DNA of 64,000 nt from Spirosoma rigui (GTDB taxonomy: Bacteria > Bacteroidota > Bacteroidia > Cytophagales > Spirosomataceae), in NCBI RefSeq assembly GCF_002067135.1, contig NZ_CP020105.1, forward strand, positions 3,782,001 through 3,846,000, in the 5' to 3' direction. A model generated the notes under the pieces. It worked only from the letters and a program-made list of their open reading frames with translations. It made no database searches and had not been told where the DNA came from. This document shows, one piece after another, positions 54,259 to 63,088 of this stretch. Positions within the stretch are counted from its first letter, which is position 1. The number at the start of each line of letters is the position of its first letter. A program made the position numbers and the translations under genes.

Positions 54259-56538
54259 CTACGAGGTACCTCCGTTCTGGCGTAGCTCCTGCTCTTCCCG
54301 TTCCCGCCGTTTGCGTTCCCGCCGTTCCTGCCGGAGCTGTTTGCGGGTTTTAACCGTATCGGCGGGGGCGGTTTCACCCGGCAGGGCATCGGGCCGGGTA
54401 GTGTTTAGCGAGGGCTGTGTACTTTCAGAGCGGCTGTCCTGCGATTTGTTTCCTTTAAACAAACGACGGAAAAAATTACCCAGTCCGTCGTTGCTCTCGC
54501 CTTCCTCCAGTTCATTGTCCAGCGGATCGGTCATCAGGCTGTCCGACTGGAAGAGGGTATCCACGGGAGCCACCTGCCGGCGCAATCCCTCGCGCAACCG
54601 CACATCATAAAAGCCATACGCGCCCGAATCGGGGGCTGTCAGGCCACGCCGGGCCATGATACGGCCAATGAGTTTAAAATAGCCCCGCACATTACGGGTT
54701 TGCAACGTGCCATCCGGAACGAACCAGTTCAGGGCTGCCTTAGGACGCGGTACGACAAAAGCCAGGAAAATACTTTCGCCCAGGTTCAGATCGGACGGGC
54801 GCTTGTCGAAGTAATAACGGGCAGCCTCGCCAATGCCGTAGATGTTCCGGCCCCATTCAATGATGTTCAGGTAGACTTCATACATCCGCTCTTTGGGGAT
54901 GATATGTTCGTTCTCGATCAGCCAGACGATCAAAATCTCCTCGATCTTGCGCGAGAGCGTCTTGTTGCGGTTCAAAAACGCGTTTTTTACCAGCTGCATC
55001 GATACGGTACTGGCGCCCCGTTTGAACGATTTCTCCTTGAAATTCGTGGCAATCGACACCCGGAATGCTTTTTCGTTGAATCCGTTGTGGGTGAAGAAAT
55101 TATAGTCTTCCGAGGTTAGCAGGGCATTCCGCAGATCAGGGGCGATCTGGTTGAGGGGGGTATAGTTTGGGTTGGAGGGGCCAACCTCAATGGATCGTAC
55201 CGGTTTGCCTTTTTCGTAGGGAGTGTAGACAAACGGTTTGTTAATGGCGGCAAAATCAGTTTGCCCCATCTTCAGAATCCGAAACCCATCCTGCGTCAGG
55301 CCGGAGTTGAACTTTACCGAATCGGGCAGGGCCGTGTCGAGCCGGAATGCCAGATCATATTTCAGCTTACCCGTAACCTGCATTCCCTCGAGCGATTCAA
55401 ATAACCCCTGGGGAAAGGAATTGAACAGCGACTGCGCATCGAGCTGATCGGTATGAAGCTGTACCTCATACACCTTACCCGACGGCTGGTCAGTATCGCC
55501 CGTGTTGGGGCTGGCCAGCGTATATTTAAGAAAAGGCCGCGCACTTACTTCGCCCAACCGAAGGACAGACGTACTATCGACACCCACATAGTTCTCGCCC
55601 ACGAACAGGTTAGCGTCCATTGAGGCATTGGGAACAAGCACGTCGGTACGGGCGATGGCGGGGTGGTTGATCCGCAGGTTCCGGACAGAACCGGCCCCTT
55701 CGAGCCGGAACTCGCCCCCCGACCGGTCGACATCCCGTAATTCGGCCCGGATTGTGTCGGCTTGTAGTTTCAGGTTGAAGCGTTTCTGAATGTAGGCCAG
55801 TTCCAAAGGCTTAGGGCGACCGTCCTGCCCGTCGGCGTAAAAAGCCAGGTTATATTCCCGGTCAGCCGGATCGGCCGTGCCGGCAATATGCCAGGTTGCT
55901 TCTTTACCGTTAAGTTTCAGCGTGGACGCAACCGCTTCGTCTTTGATGTAGGCGGTCTGGGTCAGCAGGCTGATGGTATCCTCATTATCGACACCCTTGA
56001 ACTCCAGATTCCGTACGTTGAGATCCTCGGGAATTTTCGACAGGATGTTATCGATTAAGTTTTCGGCTACGTTAGCCAGATTCGCCCGACGGGTCTGAAC
56101 GGGCTTGTCGGCCAGGGCTGATGAATCGCGCTGTTTACGACGGATTAAAAAGTCAATATTCGTCAGGGAGTCGCGCTTGATGACCTGTACCAACCCGTTT
56201 TCGAGCGTCATTCCCGACAGGGCAATTTTCCCCGCCAGCAGTGGCCAGAACCGAACGCCCACTTCAACGCGGCCAATTCGGGCCAGGCTGTCGCGATCCT
56301 GCGGAACGACAGAGACGTTGCTGAAAGCGACGGAATTTAGGCCCGTAAACCCCGCCGACCCGATGCGGACGTCGAGGTCATAGTCTCGCTTGGCTTTGCG
56401 AACCGCCCGGTTGAGAGCCGTCTGGAGCAAGGTTTCGCGTTTCGAATATGCAAATACACCCCCAATAACGACCAGGATGAAGAGGCCTAAAAATACCCAG
56501 CCTGCTATACGGAGGGCCTTACGTTGACGATACGTCAT
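54259..56538 (-). CDS. GT51 peptidoglycan glycosyltransferase with long N-terminal AsmA-like region
   Basis: A 759-residue inner-membrane protein. A signal anchor (AGWVFLGLFILVVIGGVFAY) is followed by about 420 residues of beta-rich sequence resembling AsmA/DUF748 (SVVPQDRDSLARIGRVEVGV, then ALSGMTLENGLVQVIKRD). The GT51 domain starts near residue 474: SEDYNFFTHNGFNE (with the catalytic Glu), GASTVSMQLVKNAFL, RKIEEILIVWLIE and KERMYEVYLNIIEWG. A C-terminal Arg/Glu-rich tail is present, but no transpeptidase domain is. It probably polymerises glycan strands from lipid II as a monofunctional enzyme. Confidence 0.85.
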   Translation of the reverse strand: MTYRQRKALRIAGWVFLGLFILVVIGGVFAYSKRETLLQTALNRAVRKAKRDYDLDVRIGSAGFTGLNSVAFSNVSVVPQDRDSLARIGRVEVGVRFWPLLAGKIALSGMTLENGLVQVIKRDSLTNIDFLIRRKQRDSSALADKPVQTRRANLANVAENLIDNILSKIPEDLNVRNLEFKGVDNEDTISLLTQTAYIKDEAVASTLKLNGKEATWHIAGTADPADREYNLAFYADGQDGRPKPLELAYIQKRFNLKLQADTIRAELRDVDRSGGEFRLEGAGSVRNLRINHPAIARTDVLVPNASMDANLFVGENYVGVDSTSVLRLGEVSARPFLKYTLASPNTGDTDQPSGKVYEVQLHTDQLDAQSLFNSFPQGLFESLEGMQVTGKLKYDLAFRLDTALPDSVKFNSGLTQDGFRILKMGQTDFAAINKPFVYTPYEKGKPVRSIEVGPSNPNYTPLNQIAPDLRNALLTSEDYNFFTHNGFNEKAFRVSIATNFKEKSFKRGASTVSMQLVKNAFLNRNKTLSRKIEEILIVWLIENEHIIPKERMYEVYLNIIEWGRNIYGIGEAARYYFDKRPSDLNLGESIFLAFVVPRPKAALNWFVPDGTLQTRNVRGYFKLIGRIMARRGLTAPDSGAYGFYDVRLREGLRRQVAPVDTLFQSDSLMTDPLDNELEEGESNDGLGNFFRRLFKGNKSQDSRSESTQPSLNTTRPDALPGETAPADTVKTRKQLRQERRERKRREREEQELRQNGGTS

Positions 56539-56600
56539 GCTTGATTACAATATTCCAGGAAGCGCAAAGATAGGGTATTTATGGTATCGGGCGTGCGGAT

Positions 56601-56665
56601 TGAGCCGTCGAAGCGGTTGGGAGTTGCGGGCGCCATTTGGAGCGCCAAACCGCTTCGACGGTTCG
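56601..56665. repeat. Long structured inverted repeat between the GNAT and GT51 genes
   Basis: Arms around 56601-56620 and 56645-56665 pair over about 20 positions with one bulge and G-U pairs (core CCGTCGAAGCGG). A short GGCGC/GCGCC hairpin sits inside the loop. It follows the GNAT stop codon on the minus strand. No T tract is seen. It may terminate, protect RNA, or be a repeat element. Confidence 0.5.
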
Positions 56666-56685
56666 TTTCAGTAATGGAGATCCGC

Positions 56686-57138
56686 TTAAAAGTCCAGATG
56701 ACAGTTGGTCCAGCCGTTGTCAAAACGCGTTCCGAACTGCTGATAAAAGCCAATCGCGGGTTCGTTCCAGTCAAGCACCTGCCACATCATGCCCGTGCAG
56801 CCGGTTTCGGCAGCTGTCTCGATGGTGGCATCGAGGAGGAGTTTACCAATGCCGTAACCCCGGAATGCTTCGGTCACGATGATGTCTTCGAGGTACAGCC
56901 GTTTCCCTTTCCAGGTCGAGTAGCGGAAGTAATAGAGGGCCATACCCACGATTTTTTGATTGTCGGAGTCTTCGGCGACCAGCATGCCGAAGAGTGGATT
57001 TGGACCAAAGCCATCTTCGGCCATTTGTTCGACCGTGTTGGAAACCTGATCGGCGGCTTTCTCATAAACAGCCAGTTCAGTGACCAGAGCAAACGCCTGC
57101 GGGATGTCGTCGCGGGTGCCGGGGCGGATAGAAATCAT
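56686..57138 (-). CDS. GNAT family N-acetyltransferase (diamine acetyltransferase-like)
   Basis: A 150-residue GNAT. ISIRPGTRDDIPQAFALVTE opens the fold. LYLEDIIVTEAFRGYGIGKL holds the acetyl-CoA loop (R-G-Y-G-I-G), and LDWNEPAIGFYQQFGTRF with WTNCHLD resembles spermidine/diamine N-acetyltransferase relatives, where DWNxxAIxFY is typical. It probably acetylates a small amine. The true substrate is uncertain. A structured repeat follows its stop codon. Confidence 0.87.
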   Translation of the reverse strand: MISIRPGTRDDIPQAFALVTELAVYEKAADQVSNTVEQMAEDGFGPNPLFGMLVAEDSDNQKIVGMALYYFRYSTWKGKRLYLEDIIVTEAFRGYGIGKLLLDATIETAAETGCTGMMWQVLDWNEPAIGFYQQFGTRFDNGWTNCHLDF

Positions 57139-57205
57139 TCGGTAGGAACGGATTGGGGGTGGTGAGGGAAAAATATTGGTCGATGGAAGATACGCGAATT
57201 TTCGG

Positions 57206-58249
57206 TTAGTCGTTGGTTTCGCTGTTCTTGATGAGCCGCTGCCATTTGGTCAGCGCAGCCTGGAAATCGGCGGGGAGGGGCAACTCAAACTGAAGCCACT
57301 CCTTGGAACGGGGGTGAACAAAACCCAGCGACCGGGCGTGGAGTGCCTGACGGGGAATGAGTTTGAACGCATTCTCAACGAAGGTCTTATAGGTACCGTT
57401 GGGCATACCGCGCACGATCCGGTCACCACCATACATGGCGTCGTTGAAGAGCGGGTGACCAATGTGTTTGAAGTGAGCCCGGATCTGGTGGGTACGGCCC
57501 GTTTCCAGATTGCACTGCACCAGCGATACGTAGCGAAGGGCTTCAAGAGTTTTGTAATGGGTAACGGCCCATTTGCCTTTCGCTTCGTCGTCGTAGATGG
57601 CCTGCACCTTGCGGTCTTTGAGCGCCCGGCCAATGTACCCGGTAATGGTGCCGTCAGCGGGTTCGGGTACCCCCCAGACGAGCGCATTGTAGGTCCGCTC
57701 GATACTGTGATCGAAAAACTGGCGGGCTAGGTGCGTCATGGCAAATTCCGTTTTGGCAATCACCATCAACCCGGATGTATCCTTGTCGATACGGTGAACG
57801 AGGCCCGGGCGAGCTTCGCCATTGCGGCCCGTGGGCAGGTTCTGGAAGTGGTACACCAGAGCGTTCAGCAACGTACCATCCCAGTTGCCGTGGGCGGGGT
57901 GGACCACCATGCCCGGCGGTTTGTTAATCACCAGTAGGTCGGCGTCTTCAAAGACAATATCGAGAGGAATATTCTCGGGTTTGATGTCGGTGTCGCGGGG
58001 TGGGTGCGGCAGCGATACCGTAATGACGTCAAGGGGACGTATTTTATAACTGGCCTTGATCGGTTTGTCGTTCACCCGTACCGATTCGGATTCGATACCG
58101 GCCTGGAGTTTGGTTCGGGTCGCGTTCTGTAACCGATCCATCAGGAACCGGTCAATCCGCAGGGGACTTTGCCCTTTATCGACTACGATGCGGTGATGTT
58201 CGTATAATTCGTCGTCTTCTTCTAAAATTTCGTCTCGCTCGTCTGTCAC
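57206..58249 (-). CDS. RluA family pseudouridine synthase (RluD-like)
   Basis: A 347-residue pseudouridine synthase. An N-terminal S4 RNA-binding domain (PLRIDRFLMDRLQNATRTKL, then SVRVNDKPIKASYKI) is followed by the catalytic domain with LVINKPPGMVVHPAHGNWDG and GLVHRIDKDTSGLMVIAK, where the HRIDxxTSG Asp is catalytic. CNLETGRTHQIRAHFKHIGH is the last motif. RluD modifies 23S helix 69, but S4-containing RluA-type proteins have varied specificities. An acidic leader (DEILEEDDELYEHH) precedes the S4 domain. The adjacent gene is divergent. Confidence 0.9.
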   Translation of the reverse strand: MTDERDEILEEDDELYEHHRIVVDKGQSPLRIDRFLMDRLQNATRTKLQAGIESESVRVNDKPIKASYKIRPLDVITVSLPHPPRDTDIKPENIPLDIVFEDADLLVINKPPGMVVHPAHGNWDGTLLNALVYHFQNLPTGRNGEARPGLVHRIDKDTSGLMVIAKTEFAMTHLARQFFDHSIERTYNALVWGVPEPADGTITGYIGRALKDRKVQAIYDDEAKGKWAVTHYKTLEALRYVSLVQCNLETGRTHQIRAHFKHIGHPLFNDAMYGGDRIVRGMPNGTYKTFVENAFKLIPRQALHARSLGFVHPRSKEWLQFELPLPADFQAALTKWQRLIKNSETND

Positions 58250-58304
58250 AGATTGACTTGATTAACGCAGATTTGAACCGTCAATCAAGCCACGAAGATA
58301 CGAC

Positions 58305-59213
58305 ATGCCTGACATAACGCAGCAATTCGCGCAGTTTGTCGCCAATTCACCGCTGACGGAACTCTCAGATCCATTTCCGGAACCACTGCCAATCCGGTTA
58401 TACCTCAAGCGAGATGATCTATTACATCCGCAGGTATCGGGCAACAAATGGCGCAAACTAAAGTATAATCTACTGGCCGCCCATGAACAGGGGCTGAACA
58501 CGCTCCTGACGTTCGGGGGCGCTTTTTCCAATCATCTGTACGCTACTGCTGCCGCCGGACAACTGACTGGTTTGCGCACCATCGGTATCGTGCGGGGGGA
58601 GGAACTGGCCGGCTCTCCCCTGAATCCAACGCTGGCTTTTTGCCAGTCGCAGGGAATGCAGCTGCATTTTGTCAGCCGGGATGCCTACCGGCAAAAAGAT
58701 GAACCGGCCTATCTTGCAGGTCTACAGGATCGCTTTGGACCGTGCTACGTAGTTCCGGAGGGAGGAACCAACGAACTGGCCATTCGGGGAACGGCCGAGA
58801 TCATGCCCGAGATCAGCCACCAGATGGGGCAGGCACCGGACTACGTATGCTGTTCGGTTGGAACGGGCGGGACGGTGCTGGGCTTGGCCCGGACGGCTCC
58901 GCCCTCAACGACGGTCATTGGTTTTCTGGCGTTGAAAGCGCCGTCGTTCACCTTACCCCAGCCGGCAACCTGTCAGCTGGCAAAATCCTATCATTTTGGG
59001 GGCTACGCGAAAACCACGCCCCAGCTCCTCGACTTTATCAAGGGTTTTGAGCAGCGAACCGGTGTACGAATCGAGCAGGTGTACACGGGGAAGATGTTGT
59101 ATGGTATTGGCGACCTGGCGCGGCAGGGGGCGTTTCCAGCCGGCGCTACGGTGGTTGCCGTTCACACGGGCGGGTTACAGGGGCGCAGCCCGCTGCTCGA
59201 TGAGACTGGATAA
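58305..59213 (+). CDS. ACC deaminase/D-cysteine desulfhydrase family PLP enzyme
   Basis: A 302-residue fold-type II PLP protein. LYLKRDDLLHPQVSGNKWRK includes the PLP-binding Lys in SGNKWRKLKYN. LTFGGAFSNHLYATAAAG has the SNH substrate/cofactor segment, and VVPEGGTNELAIRGTAE and CCSVGTGGTVLGLA bind the PLP phosphate. Members are 1-aminocyclopropane-1-carboxylate deaminases or D-cysteine desulfhydrases, and these cannot be told apart here. It is divergent from the RluA-like gene and convergent with the Sua5-type gene. Confidence 0.87.
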   Translation: MPDITQQFAQFVANSPLTELSDPFPEPLPIRLYLKRDDLLHPQVSGNKWRKLKYNLLAAHEQGLNTLLTFGGAFSNHLYATAAAGQLTGLRTIGIVRGEELAGSPLNPTLAFCQSQGMQLHFVSRDAYRQKDEPAYLAGLQDRFGPCYVVPEGGTNELAIRGTAEIMPEISHQMGQAPDYVCCSVGTGGTVLGLARTAPPSTTVIGFLALKAPSFTLPQPATCQLAKSYHFGGYAKTTPQLLDFIKGFEQRTGVRIEQVYTGKMLYGIGDLARQGAFPAGATVVAVHTGGLQGRSPLLDETG

Positions 59214-59272
59214 AGGGGACGTTCTGCTACGCAGGAGGCTGGTTCATCCGGCAGGCAGTATGGTCACGTGAC

Positions 59273-60226
59273 TCAGGGCTGGACGCTGGCCCGCCGGAGC
59301 CGGTCGTTCATAGCCTGCCCCAGACCGAGGTTTGGCAGCAGTTCCGCGTAAATAATATCGACGTCAAGCGCATCGAGCGAACGCAGAGCGGCAAAGAGGT
59401 TCTTTGCCGCTTCGGCCAGATCGCCGGTGGGCGACAAAACGCGCTGGTGCGCATCGGATAAGCCACCAAACGGATGGCGGAAAGCCAGGGCAGCCGTTCG
59501 GTGGCCGGGGGGCGGGCTGGTGCCGGGTTGCAACAACACCAGCGGCTTTCGGGGAGCGTAGTGACTGCTGAGCATACCCGGTGCCTGCGGATTGGACGTG
59601 GAATGTGTACGGATAGCGACCGGGCCAATCAGGGACTCAATCAGCTGCGGGGCCATGCCTCCGAGCCGGTAAATGGTAGGTATGGCCTCGTCGAAACCAA
59701 CAATAGTGGACTCCAGCCCAACCTGGGCGGGGCCGCCATCAAGAATATACGGGATCTGGTCGCCCAGTTGATCGGCCACGTGGGCAGCGGTCGTCGGGCT
59801 GATGTAGCCGAAAGGATTGGCGCTGGGCGCGGCCAGTGGAAAATCGAGCGACGCCAGCAAGCGTAATGTCAGCGGATGATTGGGAATTCGGACGGCAACC
59901 GAGGGAAGCCCGGATGTCACAAGGTCCGGGATCGACGCGCGTCGGGGCAGGAGCAGGGTCAACGGACCCGGCCAGCAGGCTTCTGCCAACAGCCGTGCCG
60001 CGTCGGGAATATGCGTAACAAACTGACTAAGTTTAGAGAGGGAGTCGGTATGAACGATGAGCGGGTCGAACGAAGGGCGATTTTTCACCCTGAAAATAGA
60101 CAGCACCGCATCGGGATTCAGCGCATTTCCTGCCAATCCATATACCGTTTCGGTGGGGATTCCGACTACGTTACCAGCTTCCAAATAAGCCTTTGCGGCC
60201 TGTAAATCTGTACCAATCTGTGCCAT
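59273..60226 (-). CDS. L-threonylcarbamoyladenylate synthase (Sua5/YrdC type)
   Basis: A 317-residue enzyme from the ATG at 60226 (MAQIGTDLQAAKAYLEAGNV). The YrdC domain holds VVGIPTETVYGLAGNALNPD, IFRVKNRPSFDPLIVHTDSL, KxR-type and SGLPSVAVRIPNHPLTLRLL motifs, then LAAPSANPFGYISPTTAAHV. The C-terminal Sua5 domain (APGMLSSHYAPRKPLVLLQP onward) marks the longer Sua5 form. It makes threonylcarbamoyl-AMP for the t6A37 tRNA modification. A three-base-different upstream ATG adds seven unlikely residues. It is convergent with the PLP enzyme gene. Confidence 0.92.
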   Translation of the reverse strand: MAQIGTDLQAAKAYLEAGNVVGIPTETVYGLAGNALNPDAVLSIFRVKNRPSFDPLIVHTDSLSKLSQFVTHIPDAARLLAEACWPGPLTLLLPRRASIPDLVTSGLPSVAVRIPNHPLTLRLLASLDFPLAAPSANPFGYISPTTAAHVADQLGDQIPYILDGGPAQVGLESTIVGFDEAIPTIYRLGGMAPQLIESLIGPVAIRTHSTSNPQAPGMLSSHYAPRKPLVLLQPGTSPPPGHRTAALAFRHPFGGLSDAHQRVLSPTGDLAEAAKNLFAALRSLDALDVDIIYAELLPNLGLGQAMNDRLRRASVQP

Positions 60227-60275
60227 ACCACCGGCAAAGATACGCAACAGTTGGTTTATCAGCAGGTCAACCGGG

Positions 60276-60316
60276 TAGTAGGTCAGCTAGCCGGACCGGC
60301 AATCACTGACCTACTA
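60276..60316 (-). terminator. Hairpin after the FKBP gene
   Basis: A perfect 11-bp stem TAGTAGGTCAG/CTGACCTACTA (60276-60286, 60306-60316) with a GC-rich loop, ten bases past the FKBP stop on the minus strand. No T tract follows, so the role is inferred. Confidence 0.5.
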
Positions 60317-60325
60317 ACAAACGGC

Positions 60326-60793
60326 TTAATGGTGGCCGCCCGGTCCGTGAACATGACCATGCGCCAGTTCGTCGGGCGAAGCATCACGAACGTCTACCAC
60401 TTCAATATCAAAATGTAAATGCTGATCGGCCAGCGGGTGATTCGCATCGACGGTGATCACGTCGGGCTTAACATCCGTAACCGTGATGATCTGGCCGTCA
60501 TTGGCTTCGAACTGCATGCCCACGTCGATGGTCTGGCTGCCGAACGACCGGCGGGGCACCTCTTCAACGAGTTGCGGGTCGCGCAGGCCGTATCCTTTTT
60601 CGGGGGTAATATCGAGGTGAAGTTTGTCGCCGGCGGCATGGCCTTCGAGCCCTTCTTCCATACCCGGTATCAGGTTGTTTTCGCCATGCAGGTAATAGAG
60701 AGGCTCCTGTCCTTCGCTGGAGTCGAGTACTGTGCCGTTGCTGTCGCGCAGGGTGTAGTGGATAGCCGCTACTTTGTGTTTGGTAATATTCAT
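60326..60793 (-). CDS. FKBP-type peptidyl-prolyl isomerase (SlyD-like)
   Basis: A 155-residue SlyD-type isomerase-chaperone. HYTLRDSNGTVLDSSEGQEP opens the FKBP fold, and YLHGENNLIPGMEEGLEGHA is the conserved active-site stretch. The insert-in-flap region follows with DITPEKGYGLRDPQLVEEV, and VITVDANHPLADQHLHFDIE closes the fold. The C-terminus is His-rich (HGHVHGPGGHH), like the metal-binding SlyD tail. There is no signal peptide. It assists folding and possibly nickel handling. A strong hairpin follows. Confidence 0.92.
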   Translation of the reverse strand: MNITKHKVAAIHYTLRDSNGTVLDSSEGQEPLYYLHGENNLIPGMEEGLEGHAAGDKLHLDITPEKGYGLRDPQLVEEVPRRSFGSQTIDVGMQFEANDGQIITVTDVKPDVITVDANHPLADQHLHFDIEVVDVRDASPDELAHGHVHGPGGHH

Positions 60794-61125
60794 GGCTTTG
60801 TTTCGATTGTAAACCTTCTTTTTTTATCAAAACAACTAAACACGCAAACAGGCTACAGTAGTTGCCAAAATGTGGAAAAAAGGACTGAGTGGAATTATTT
60901 AACACAACTAAACCGGTCTGCAAGGCAACGATTGCTGCAACTTTGCCGTTGATAAGGTAGAAGCCTTTCGGCCCGACTGCTCTCACTGCTTTACCAGGGC
61001 CATTCATTTCCCCATACCAGACCTGTTCAGCCATCCCCGGTTGCGTTCGTCATACCGGTCTGGAAATATGCGTACCAATTTGGCCAACGAAGTCCATCAC
61101 AGTCTGATTCTAACAGATTGGTCGT
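60794..61125. other. Intergenic region, no convincing gene
   Basis: This 332-base stretch separates the divergent FKBP and desaturase genes. It is AT-rich near the FKBP start. A minus-strand frame covers part of it but runs on into the FKBP coding region out of frame, so it is not accepted. No clear promoter pair is visible. Confidence 0.5.
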
Positions 61126-62286
61126 ATGTTTAACAAATTATCATTTATGCTGACAACCCTGAAATTTAACAACACCAGCCGTTCCTTGTTCTTTAGCACC
61201 GCCCGGCAGCGCGTCGATTCATATTTTAAAGAGAATAACCTGTCGCCTAATGCAAACAAGGCGATGTGGGGTAAAGTAGTCTTTTTCCTGACGGGGTACG
61301 TCCTGCTCTACGGACTCATCCTGTCCAATCAGTTTGGCATGTGGACTATGCTTGGCATGGCAATGCTGCTGGGGATGTTTGCTGCCTTTATCGGGTTCAA
61401 CGTTTCCCACGATGCCATGCATGGGGCTTTATCGCGCAAAGGGTGGGTTAACGACCTCTTCGGTAATACGTTTCACCTGCTCGGTGCCAGTCCGTACGTT
61501 TGGAAAATCACCCATAATATCGTTCACCACACCTACACAAATATTCCCGGCCACGACGAGGACATCGAGGTGGCCCCCGGGCTTATCCGCCTGGATGCCG
61601 ATGAAGCGTACCGGCCCTGGCAGCGTTACCAGCACTGGTATGCCTTTCCGCTCTATGCCCTGGCTTCCCTGTCGTGGGTTCTGCGGAAAGACTACCTGAA
61701 GTTCTTTAAAAAACAGATCGGACAGATCAAGAACCCCACGCATCAACGCCGGGAGGTAATCATCCTGTTTGCTTCCAAATTTACGTACTACGTGTTTTTT
61801 CTGCTGGTGCCTTACCTGGTACTGGACATAACCTGGTGGCAGTTGCTTCTTGGTTTTGTGATCATGCATGCCGTGGAAGGGCTTGTTCTTGGACTTGTAT
61901 TTCAGCTGGCCCACGTAGTAGAAGGAACGGACTTCCCCATGCCAACCGACCGTAACACGATTGAAGAAGCGTGGGCTATCCACCAGGTGCGGACAACGGC
62001 CAATTTCGCCCCCCGTAGCGCGGTAGCATCGTTCTTTTGTGGGGGGTTGAACCGCCAGATCGAACACCATCTGTTTCCCAAGGTGTGCCATATTCACTAT
62101 CCCGCTATCGCGAACATTGTTCGGGAAACGGCCCATGAATTCGATTTGCCTTACATCGAAAACCCGACCTTTAGCGCTGCGCTGGTATCGCACTATAAAA
62201 TTCTTAAGTTGATGGGCGATCCCGCCACCGGCGGAGTCCCACAAACCGAACCTGCTCAACATTTCCATGAACCGATAACCATCTGA
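61126..62286 (+). CDS. Membrane fatty-acid desaturase (acyl-lipid/acyl-CoA type)
   Basis: A 386-residue membrane diiron desaturase. Histidine boxes are complete: HDAMH in FNVSHDAMHGALSRK, HNIVHH in WKITHNIVHHTYTNIPGHDE, and QIEHH in GGLNRQIEHHLFPKVCH. The QIEHH variant is typical of front-end and linoleoyl-type desaturases and of the Bacteroidetes Delta-type enzymes. Four main helices flank them (FFLTGYVLLYGLILS and LGMAMLLGMFAAFIGFNV at first). No cytochrome b5 domain is present, so electrons come from a separate donor. An in-frame ATG 8 codons later is a possible start. It adapts membrane fluidity, probably under temperature control. Confidence 0.93.
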   Translation: MFNKLSFMLTTLKFNNTSRSLFFSTARQRVDSYFKENNLSPNANKAMWGKVVFFLTGYVLLYGLILSNQFGMWTMLGMAMLLGMFAAFIGFNVSHDAMHGALSRKGWVNDLFGNTFHLLGASPYVWKITHNIVHHTYTNIPGHDEDIEVAPGLIRLDADEAYRPWQRYQHWYAFPLYALASLSWVLRKDYLKFFKKQIGQIKNPTHQRREVIILFASKFTYYVFFLLVPYLVLDITWWQLLLGFVIMHAVEGLVLGLVFQLAHVVEGTDFPMPTDRNTIEEAWAIHQVRTTANFAPRSAVASFFCGGLNRQIEHHLFPKVCHIHYPAIANIVRETAHEFDLPYIENPTFSAALVSHYKILKLMGDPATGGVPQTEPAQHFHEPITI

Positions 62287-62723
62287 GAACGCTGTTTTAT
62301 CAGCCCACCGGATGGCTTCGCAGCAGGCCCTTCTTACGTCCTGACACGGAAGATTGCCCAACGGGGTGGAACAAGTGATCCAAAATGCAGAGCCCCGGTT
62401 CCGGCTGATTTCAAAATGCAGTGGTCGGCTTGTCTGTGTGTTGAAACCATTGGCCAGTGGCGTAAGCGGTTTCGGACGTTCAACGCCAGAGAGCACGCGC
62501 GGCATGCGTCGTTGCTGACCCGGTTACTCACCAACCGGGCGTTTCAGGAGATGATCCCCGTTTTTGGGGTAAGCCCGAACCGGGTCTGTTTTGGGCGCGA
62601 AACCATGGATCACTTTTGCAAAGTCTTCGAAATACTATGAAGAATAGCCGTTGTCAGGAATGTCGTTCAGCTTTTATCCGGTTTATTGGGCGAACGCGTT
62701 GCTGAACTCCTTATCTTTAGTGT
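62287..62723. other. 437-base region with no confident gene
   Basis: This is the longest gene-poor stretch in the window. It holds a 74-codon plus-strand frame (listed separately) and overlapping minus-strand frames with no recognisable similarity. A TATCTTTA box at its end probably drives the small membrane protein gene. Confidence 0.5.
62416..62640 (+). CDS. Doubtful small ORF, unknown
   Basis: A 74-residue frame rich in Arg, Cys and aromatic residues (for example FGVSPNRVCFGRETMDHF). I recognise no family. No ribosome-binding site or promoter supports it, and minus-strand frames overlap it. It could be a small gene, a gene remnant or chance. Confidence 0.2.
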   Translation: MQWSACLCVETIGQWRKRFRTFNAREHARHASLLTRLLTNRAFQEMIPVFGVSPNRVCFGRETMDHFCKVFEIL

Positions 62724-62849
62724 ATGAATGAGCGCTTCAAAATATGGCTTAAACGCGTAGGCTGGATAGGTTTCTTCTTCTTCTTGATTAAGGGGCTCCT
62801 GTGGTTACTGATCCCGTACCTGATCGCCAAAGGAATTTTATCGATATAG
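62724..62849 (+). CDS. Small single-helix membrane protein (41 residues)
   Basis: A 41-residue protein. A basic start (MNERFKIWLKRVG) leads into WIGFFFFLIKGLLWLLIPYL, one hydrophobic helix interrupted by a single Lys, and a short tail AKGILSI. The positive-inside rule puts the N-terminus in the cytoplasm. The F-F-L-I-K-G-L-x-W-L pattern resembles a small conserved protein type I recall from Bacteroidetes genomes, often without a name. TATCTTTA (62711-62718) lies just upstream and would give an almost leaderless mRNA. Function is unknown. Confidence 0.6.
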   Translation: MNERFKIWLKRVGWIGFFFFLIKGLLWLLIPYLIAKGILSI

Positions 62850-63088
62850 GTCAGGAGGTCTGACAAGCTGATTGGGCCACGACCATGAACACCTGAACAC
62901 GGCTGAGACGCTGTTTTCGGGTGTTTATTCGTTTACAGACGAGATCCTTTTCTTTCCCTCTTGCTCAATTTTCACCAGTCAACACAATCTTTAGTCCTAT
63001 ACGTACCGTTTACTCAACAAACCGGAGTGCGTTGCTCCGTACTTGTCAACGTAGACAGGTTGATTTTTGTGTTCAAACTATACCCAAG

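Noticed and set aside
60564..61034. A 156-codon minus-strand frame starting in the FKBP-desaturase intergenic region
   Set aside because: Most of it runs through the FKBP coding region in another frame with arginine-rich, low-quality sequence. Only the first 50 codons are free of another gene, and they match nothing I know.
61429..62505. A 358-codon antisense frame over the desaturase gene
   Set aside because: The desaturase histidine boxes are complete on the other strand. The antisense product has no recognisable fold.
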